A DNA stretch of 48,222 nt, from assembly GCA_013215055.1 (NCBI GenBank), contig JABSRQ010000029.1, positions 7,360 to 55,581 on the forward strand, written 5' to 3'. The stretch is from Pseudomonadales bacterium. GTDB taxonomy: Bacteria > Pseudomonadota > Gammaproteobacteria > Pseudomonadales > DT-91. Positions 42,861 to 48,222 of this stretch are shown here, piece by piece; within the stretch, counting starts at the first letter, position 1; every line of letters begins with the position of its first letter. The notes below the pieces were generated by a model. That model was given only the letters and a program-made list of their open reading frames with translations, had not been told where the DNA came from and searched no databases. Both the position numbers and the translations under genes were made by a program.

Positions 42861-45689
42861 TTATTGAATAAGCGATAAACCTGTAGGTAGTGCTTCACCA
42901 AAGACCTGCTTGGTTTCTTGCTCATCTAGCTCTTTAACGGTGGCTACCATTTCAATCCAGCTGGCGGGTACTTTAGCATCAGTGAGTTTATGTATGACTT
43001 GTTCACGCCAATACTCGCTGATGTCCCGGCTTCTGTCACCGCTCTTGCGGGTCATCATTACGATGGCAAAAGCTGCTTGCAGGTTGGCTTTAAAGTCGAT
43101 CTCTAATAGCGGTTCTAACCAGGTTTCGATTTCATCTTTTTCAATCACGTTATGAGCGCTGCCATGAAAGGGTATGCGAGATGCCAGGCGGCCAATAGCC
43201 CACCAGCTAGCATTACTTTCTCCTGAGCCTTCTAAGCGCTCTAATAGCGATAGGGCAGTTTCAATTTTATCCTCGGCGGGAATGTGCTCAAGTGCTGCGG
43301 CCAGTTTCACCATATCTTCATACGATTTTTTCTTACCTGCAGCGGAGAGTTTGCGACTGGTTTTTGCTTCGATATCAATATAAGGGGCGATATCTTTGTA
43401 GATACGCATTTGCTGATCGGCGCTTAGTCCGCCAGCTGCGCGACTCCAGAAATTCCACCAGGTCGACCAGAGCTGTGTTTCTTTTTGAAATTGAAGTCCC
43501 TGTTCATAGAGTGGCCAGATCTGCTCTATACGCCATTCATCGGCGGGATAGCCGAAGCCTGGGCGTAGGCCGTAACCGGCCAGATTAAACCAGTGGCGTT
43601 CATGATCTGCAGAACGGCGGCGGTTTTTTTGTGTTGCTAATAGTTGGTCAAAGACTTCACGCAGGGTGTTTACCTGCCAGGCTTCACGCTTACCTATGGT
43701 TTTTTCGATATTCTTACGCAGCGCTTTTACAGTTTTAGTGTCGGCCTTCTTTTTGCTGCTGCCAAAGACGTCATCGATATGGCTGAGTGCTTGCTCAAAT
43801 CTGGCCGGTAGGGCACCACCGCTTAGTTGCTGGCTTTGTGTGGCCAGGTCTTTGCGAATTTGAAATGCCACATGCCAGCGTTGCTGATTGTCGGCTACGC
43901 AGTCAATCTGTAGTGTGCCTACTTCGGTTAAGGTGCTGGTGAGGGCAACTTCTATTTCTGCATGTGAACTTACATCGCGGTCGGAGGTTTCTAATGCCGC
44001 AACTAGGGGCGGTAGTGAGATAAAATTTTGCGCGGCTAATGCGTCGTGATCCAATGTGATTAATTCGCCGGGGCTGTAGTGCTTGTCATTGCTTGTGCAG
44101 TATAAATGGAATTTCACGGGTGCGCCTGTACGCAGCGCAAAGCGACGTTGCGGCAGTGTGAGTTCAATATTCTCTTCAGTGCCTTTGGGCATAAGGCAGA
44201 CTAATTCAGTTTTTTGCTCTTTATCTTCTAACACTAAAAAGAAGCTTCTTGCGGAGCCGCCGCCGATCTTAAGTTGTGCGCCACGTCTGGCTTTAGCATA
44301 GGCGACTGCACCATAGGCGACGGCTAAGTCGGGGTGATTGTTATCTAGCAGGCAAACGCTATCACCAGACCATTGTTTAAGTAAGTCCTGGGTTCTGCGT
44401 GTGATCAGCGGGCTGTTAAATACGCCGCCATTTAATAATAAGGCATCCGGGATTGCGTATTGGCTGTCGTTTTCGCTTAAGCCCAAAGCTTCTTTGCAGG
44501 CGCTTTGGTGTTCACCAATAAACTCAGCCAGGTGTTTGCTTATGGCAGGGTCTGATGCGTAGGGCAGGCCAAACTCAACCACGGCCGAGCGGCGTTTATT
44601 GGGGCGCTCGGTGAATGATGAAAGGGGGAAGAAACCCTCTAACGCGAGCTTGCGCACCTGGCTTTGTTGCAGTTCGCAGCTTTTTGCACCGCCAATTAAT
44701 TTGGCTCCGCTGCCTAAAACGGTGACTTTAGCGCTTTGCGGCGCATTTTCACTGAGTAATAATTCCTTGGCCTTGCGGGTTTGTTGAATAAGCTGGGATA
44801 AGCTGGCGGCGCTCAGTTTTTTATTGCTGCCTTTGTTGATGGTTTGTTCAGCGGTATGGGCCAGGGCTAAATCTATATTGTCACCGCCCAACATTAAATG
44901 ATTACCTACAGCTATACGTGTCAGTGCCAGGGTTTTATCGGGCTGCTCATCTACCTTGATAAGGCTTAAGTCGGTGGTGCCCCCACCCACGTCACAGACT
45001 AAAAGTAATTTAATATTTTGAAGATATTGTTGTGCGTTATCTTTGCTGCGGGCATACCAGTCATAACAGACAGCCTGTGGCTCTTCTAATAACAGGATTT
45101 TTCCAAAACCTGCGCGTTCAGCAGATTCTACGGTTAATGCGCGGGCAGCTTCATCAAAAGAGGCGGGCACGGTGATCACCACTTCTTGATGCTCTAACAG
45201 TGCATCGGGGTGTTCACTGTTCCACGATTTTCTAACATGAAATAAATAGCTGGCCGAGGCTTGCACGGGGGAGACTTTTTCAACCCCTTCAGCTGCTGCC
45301 CAGGGCAGAATATCGGCCGACCTATCAACCTGTGGATGGGATAACCAGCTCTTGGCTGAAACCACTTGGCGGCCATCAACCTTTGCGCCTAATTCTCTGG
45401 CCCATTCACCAATGACCACCTGGGGTAATTCTGCCGCTAAGGTTTCGCTATCGTTTGACCAGGGAAGTAATAAATCGGCAGGGTTTAATTCACCCACTGT
45501 GGGGTGATAACGAAAAGAGGGCAGAAGTGGGCGCTTGGCAATTTTACCGGCAGCAACCAGTTGTTCAACTTCAAATATTGCACAGTTATTGGTATCTAGC
45601 GGCTTTTGCATGTTGGCGTAGGCCACCACCGTATGGGTGGTGCCTAGGTCGATGCCGATAAGATATTCGGGTGTGTGGGTGGCAGCCAT
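42861..45689 (-). CDS. Large Hsp70-like protein with C-terminal extension (DUF3731-type)
   Basis: 942 residues. Hsp70 ATPase domain about 1-470: IGIDLGTTHTVVAY, VVITVPASFDEAARALTVESAERAGF, LLLEEPQAVCYDW, LLVCDVGGGTTDLSLIKVD, ALLLNGGVFNSPLI. The substrate domain (about 480-600) ends in LTSTLTEVGTLQIDC, then a helical C-terminal region of about 320 residues (W-rich: RHWFNLAGYGLRPGFGYPADEWR) unlike DnaK lids, matching the DUF3731 type. Such proteins accompany a second Hsp70 and a DUF2760 protein; the client is unknown. The start follows the other Hsp70 gene by 22 bases. Confidence 0.92.
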   Translation of the reverse strand: MAATHTPEYLIGIDLGTTHTVVAYANMQKPLDTNNCAIFEVEQLVAAGKIAKRPLLPSFRYHPTVGELNPADLLLPWSNDSETLAAELPQVVIGEWARELGAKVDGRQVVSAKSWLSHPQVDRSADILPWAAAEGVEKVSPVQASASYLFHVRKSWNSEHPDALLEHQEVVITVPASFDEAARALTVESAERAGFGKILLLEEPQAVCYDWYARSKDNAQQYLQNIKLLLVCDVGGGTTDLSLIKVDEQPDKTLALTRIAVGNHLMLGGDNIDLALAHTAEQTINKGSNKKLSAASLSQLIQQTRKAKELLLSENAPQSAKVTVLGSGAKLIGGAKSCELQQSQVRKLALEGFFPLSSFTERPNKRRSAVVEFGLPYASDPAISKHLAEFIGEHQSACKEALGLSENDSQYAIPDALLLNGGVFNSPLITRRTQDLLKQWSGDSVCLLDNNHPDLAVAYGAVAYAKARRGAQLKIGGGSARSFFLVLEDKEQKTELVCLMPKGTEENIELTLPQRRFALRTGAPVKFHLYCTSNDKHYSPGELITLDHDALAAQNFISLPPLVAALETSDRDVSSHAEIEVALTSTLTEVGTLQIDCVADNQQRWHVAFQIRKDLATQSQQLSGGALPARFEQALSHIDDVFGSSKKKADTKTVKALRKNIEKTIGKREAWQVNTLREVFDQLLATQKNRRRSADHERHWFNLAGYGLRPGFGYPADEWRIEQIWPLYEQGLQFQKETQLWSTWWNFWSRAAGGLSADQQMRIYKDIAPYIDIEAKTSRKLSAAGKKKSYEDMVKLAAALEHIPAEDKIETALSLLERLEGSGESNASWWAIGRLASRIPFHGSAHNVIEKDEIETWLEPLLEIDFKANLQAAFAIVMMTRKSGDRSRDISEYWREQVIHKLTDAKVPASWIEMVATVKELDEQETKQVFGEALPTGLSLIQ

Positions 45690-45711
45690 AGGTTCTTACC
45701 TTTTATTCATG

Positions 45712-47544
45712 CTAGTTGCGCACGTTAAGTTCAATCTGCCAGCGCTGAGGTTCAGCTTCTGTATTATCACAGGCGATGGCTTCAAGCTTTAGTGTGCCAA
45801 CTTCGGTGACGGAGGCGCTAAGTTTTACAGGGATGATGCTGCCCGCTTGCCGACCTTCGGCAGGCAGTGTCGCCTGAATTTCAGGCAGCTCTTCTAGTTC
45901 GTCTTCTTGCCAATGTTCCAGCTGCGCGCCAGCTTCATCGTGACGGCGTGTATTGGAGCCAAAAAAGCGGAAGTGTACGGGTTCACCGACCACTAAGCCA
46001 AACTCGGCGTTTATCGGGCCGGTTTTTGAGCCTTCTTCCATGCCAAAGGGTGCGATACATAAGGCTTCTAACGGAGGTTCCATGCCGGGGATGGCAGGCA
46101 TGGATGATTCTATACCCACATAGTAGCTGCTGGCTAATCCGCCGCGAATAGACATACCGCCTTCTTGTTTGGCCCAGCCGTAATAACTGGCACCTGTGGC
46201 TACGGCAAGATCCAGATCTGTTTCTGTTAATAGGCGTGCTTGCGTCGCGCCGGCTGATGTCAGCCATTGATTGATGGTGTTGAGTAAGCGTTGTTCTAAA
46301 ATGGGCGCTTTAAGTACGCCGCCATTTAATAAAATGGCGGTGGGTTTAATAAAGTTGCTAGGTGGTGGAGCTGTAGAGCTGCTGCCTAAAATATCGTTTG
46401 CGGCATCGACTTGGCGGCTTAAAAAAGCAGCCAGATGTCTAGTAATTGCAGCGTCTTGTGCATAGGGCAGGCCTTTTTGCGTTAATGCGCTGCGTCGGCT
46501 GGCTTTGGGGTGATCGTCGATGTCTACTGCGGGGAAGAAACCTTCAATCAAGGATTCATGCACTTCGTCCCGTGGCAGTTCGGTGCTGAGTGTGGCGCCT
46601 AATAATTTAGAGCCACGGCTGGGTACTACGATGGGCACGGCTTGAATATTGTTATCTAACAACAGTTGTTCTTTGGCATCTCGGCAGGCGTGAGTAATGC
46701 CTTGAATTTGCCAGGCTTGAAGCTCTTTACCTTGGGCGGCCAGTTTGGCTTTCACCTTATAGGCCAGTGCTAAATCCATATTGTCACCACCCAAGAGAAT
46801 ATGATCCCCTACGGCGATACGATTTAAGCTTAGGTTACCTGCTTCTTCGCTTACTGCAATCAGTGATAAATCGGTTGTACCGCCGCCTATATCAACAACC
46901 AAAATAATATCGCCCACACTGACTTTATCGCGCCAGGTATCACCGCAGGCTCTAAGCCAGTTATAAACCGCAGCCTGGGGTTCTTCTAATAAGGTTAGGT
47001 GTTCAAAGCCGACAAAGTTTGCGGCCTCGGCGGTAAGTTCACGGGCGGCGGGATCAAAAGAGGCGGGAATAGTGATGGTGACCAATTGTTCTGTCATGGC
47101 TGCGTCTGGAAATTGTTGTTCCCAGGCGTTTTTAAGATGTTGCAGGTATTCAAACGTGGCTTCTAGTGGCGAGACCTTATTCACTTCATCGGGGCTGCCA
47201 GCAGGGAGGAAATCTGCATGGCGGTCTATGGCGCTGTGGCATAACCAGCTTTTGGCAGAGGCCACTAATCGGATGGGGGTTTTCTGGCCAAGGTTTCTGG
47301 CTAGCGTACCGGTGATGCTATCGGGTTTGGCATCCCAGGGCAGGGCGATATCACTCTCATTCAGTTCGGCTTCATGGGCTATATACATAAATGAGGGTAA
47401 TTGTTTTTTTTCTTCGATAACACCGGGGGCGGTTAATTGCGGGATAGACAAAACCTCAACGTTTTTGTCTTGTGACTGTAAATCCATATAGGATAAAACG
47501 CAGTGAGTGGTGCCAAGATCTATGCCTATGCTGTAGCGGCTCAT
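45712..47544 (-). CDS. Hsp70-family protein (shorter paralogue)
   Basis: 610 residues. ATPase motifs IGIDLGTTHCVLSYMD, TIPASFDPAARELTAEAANFVGF, LLEEPQAAVYNWL, ILVVDIGGGTTDLSLIAV, ILLNGGVLKAPILEQRL. A short substrate domain ends in LSASVTEVGTLKLEAI with no alpha-helical lid, so it is not a canonical DnaK. It has the same domain order as the neighbouring larger protein through residue 600, indicating an old duplication. Overlaps the DUF2760 gene by ATGA. Confidence 0.93.
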   Translation of the reverse strand: MSRYSIGIDLGTTHCVLSYMDLQSQDKNVEVLSIPQLTAPGVIEEKKQLPSFMYIAHEAELNESDIALPWDAKPDSITGTLARNLGQKTPIRLVASAKSWLCHSAIDRHADFLPAGSPDEVNKVSPLEATFEYLQHLKNAWEQQFPDAAMTEQLVTITIPASFDPAARELTAEAANFVGFEHLTLLEEPQAAVYNWLRACGDTWRDKVSVGDIILVVDIGGGTTDLSLIAVSEEAGNLSLNRIAVGDHILLGGDNMDLALAYKVKAKLAAQGKELQAWQIQGITHACRDAKEQLLLDNNIQAVPIVVPSRGSKLLGATLSTELPRDEVHESLIEGFFPAVDIDDHPKASRRSALTQKGLPYAQDAAITRHLAAFLSRQVDAANDILGSSSTAPPPSNFIKPTAILLNGGVLKAPILEQRLLNTINQWLTSAGATQARLLTETDLDLAVATGASYYGWAKQEGGMSIRGGLASSYYVGIESSMPAIPGMEPPLEALCIAPFGMEEGSKTGPINAEFGLVVGEPVHFRFFGSNTRRHDEAGAQLEHWQEDELEELPEIQATLPAEGRQAGSIIPVKLSASVTEVGTLKLEAIACDNTEAEPQRWQIELNVRN

Positions 47545-48128
47545 AGTTCAACCTCAGCCGCAGCGATGATGCTGGCATCGTGTCCGGGGGCTAATTTAGG
47601 CAGTTTAGTTTGAGTAATTCTCCAACCCTTGTGTATCAATGTGCCGGTGAAGGGGGCCGTGCCAACCACGTTGCCGGTTAAGCGTACTTCGGCCGCATTA
47701 AAACCTTCTTCTAGCGTGATGCGAGACTCTTCATCCTCAGGGCGTATGGCGGCGAGTTCAAAATAACTATTGAGGGTTTTTTTACTGCCTTCATGTACCA
47801 CTCTGGCTGCTGCGCCTACATCGGCATCACTATAAGACGTTAAGTCTTCCTGAATGAAGTCGATAAAACGTGCATCTTGTTGTAGCAGGGTTAAAAGCTG
47901 CAGTGCCGCTTCCGGGCCTGATTCTTTTAATTGTACGGTTGCAGGTTTTGTCTCTACTTTTTGAACCGGCTCAGGTGTAGGTGCTGGGGTCGGTTGTGCA
48001 GCGTCAACTTGTGCGGCAGTGGCCGGTTTTTTCACGACAAATAAAATCAAAAATAAAACGGCGGTGAAAGCCAGGCATAAATGAGCAATATCAAGGGTTG
48101 TAGGGATATTGGCTAGGTCGATATTCAT
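47541..48128 (-). CDS. DUF2760 membrane-anchored protein
   Basis: 195 residues. One N-terminal TM segment (about 16-35), then a Pro/Ala/Glu-rich linker (about 38-65), then the conserved DUF2760 domain (ALQLLTLLQQDARFIDFIQEDLTSYSDADVGAAARVVHEGSKKTL; VRLTGNVVGTAPFTGTLIHKGWRITQTKLP). It is the first gene of the Hsp70-like operon, with GGTGA before its ATG. Likely anchors the two chaperone-like proteins to the inner membrane; that is inferred from the operon. Confidence 0.9.
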   Translation of the reverse strand: MNIDLANIPTTLDIAHLCLAFTAVLFLILFVVKKPATAAQVDAAQPTPAPTPEPVQKVETKPATVQLKESGPEAALQLLTLLQQDARFIDFIQEDLTSYSDADVGAAARVVHEGSKKTLNSYFELAAIRPEDEESRITLEEGFNAAEVRLTGNVVGTAPFTGTLIHKGWRITQTKLPKLAPGHDASIIAAAEVEL

Positions 48129-48222
48129 AATGTCACCGGTGTTAAAGTGAGTGGGCTGAGGTGTGCGCGAAGTCTACTTTTTTCCTGCTGCTTAGTCTAT
48201 ATGCCTGGGTGTTTGGTCTTGA
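48129..48222. other. Upstream region of the Hsp70-like operon (partial)
   Basis: 94 bases to the window edge containing the upstream region of DUF2760. No gene is seen. On the minus strand, AGACTAAG and TTCGCGCAC stretches are present but no convincing promoter pair can be named. Confidence 0.3.

Noticed and set aside
1..48222. CRISPR array, insertion sequence, prophage or integrative element
   Set aside because: No regularly spaced repeats, transposase, integrase or tRNA-associated direct repeats were found. The tRNA-Leu at 33540 has no obvious attachment-site copy nearby.

Overview
The window reads as chromosome of a marine-type gammaproteobacterium, probably in the Spongiibacteraceae/Cellvibrionales neighbourhood. 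This is inferred from gene content (fdxA and mutS side by side, RadD, DUF1415, a gammaproteobacterial tRNA-Leu) and moderate GC, not from a phylogeny. Coding density is high, and most genes sit in tight operons with 4-20 base overlaps. No insertion sequence, phage gene or CRISPR array was seen.

Region 1 (about 1-18.6 kb) is the most unusual part. A minus-strand operon runs from about 11.9 kb off the left edge. In order of transcription it encodes a hydrazine-synthase-alpha-like (HzsA-related) di-heme lipoprotein, two small outer-membrane beta-barrels (one with an SH3b domain), a TlpA-type thioredoxin, a DUF4266 mini-lipoprotein ending in a Gly/Cys tail, a DUF3570 protein, a small periplasmic protein, three TPR proteins and a truncated secreted protein. 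Divergent from it is a plus-strand trio: a secreted mono-heme DUF1588-like protein, a di-heme LamG lipoprotein and a Tat-exported DUF1501-like protein. An ApbE flavin transferase gene converges on the trio. DUF3570 carries two SGAS motifs, the first in a DxxSGAS context that matches ApbE flavinylation sites. The whole block looks like an undescribed extracytoplasmic heme/flavin redox system.

Region 2 (18.6-29 kb) is mostly housekeeping: a DUF971 gene, the 5-oxoprolinase operon pxpABC, a universal stress protein, radD with a small lipoprotein gene, DUF1415, two small proteins, fdxA and mutS. Between the stress protein and radD lies a strong candidate for a CsrA/RsmA-titrating small RNA: four AGGGA motifs, a TATAAT box and an intrinsic terminator. 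In Pseudomonas, rsmZ also lies beside fdxA and mutS.

Region 3 (29-42 kb) is a catabolic block matching the steroid ring C/D (HIP) pathway of actinobacteria and proteobacteria: a FadD3-like CoA ligase, an HpnN/MMPL-type RND protein, then ipdA, ipdB, ipdC, echA20-like, two adjacent acyl-CoA dehydrogenases, a fadA6-like thiolase and an SDR. A minus-strand tRNA-Leu(CAG) lies inside the block. A long imperfect palindrome overlaps a TATAAT box upstream of ipdA and is a candidate operator.

Region 4 (42-48.2 kb) has an M48 metalloprotease lipoprotein and, convergent to it, a minus-strand operon of a DUF2760 membrane-anchored protein and two divergent Hsp70-like proteins, a conserved chaperone cassette of unknown client.
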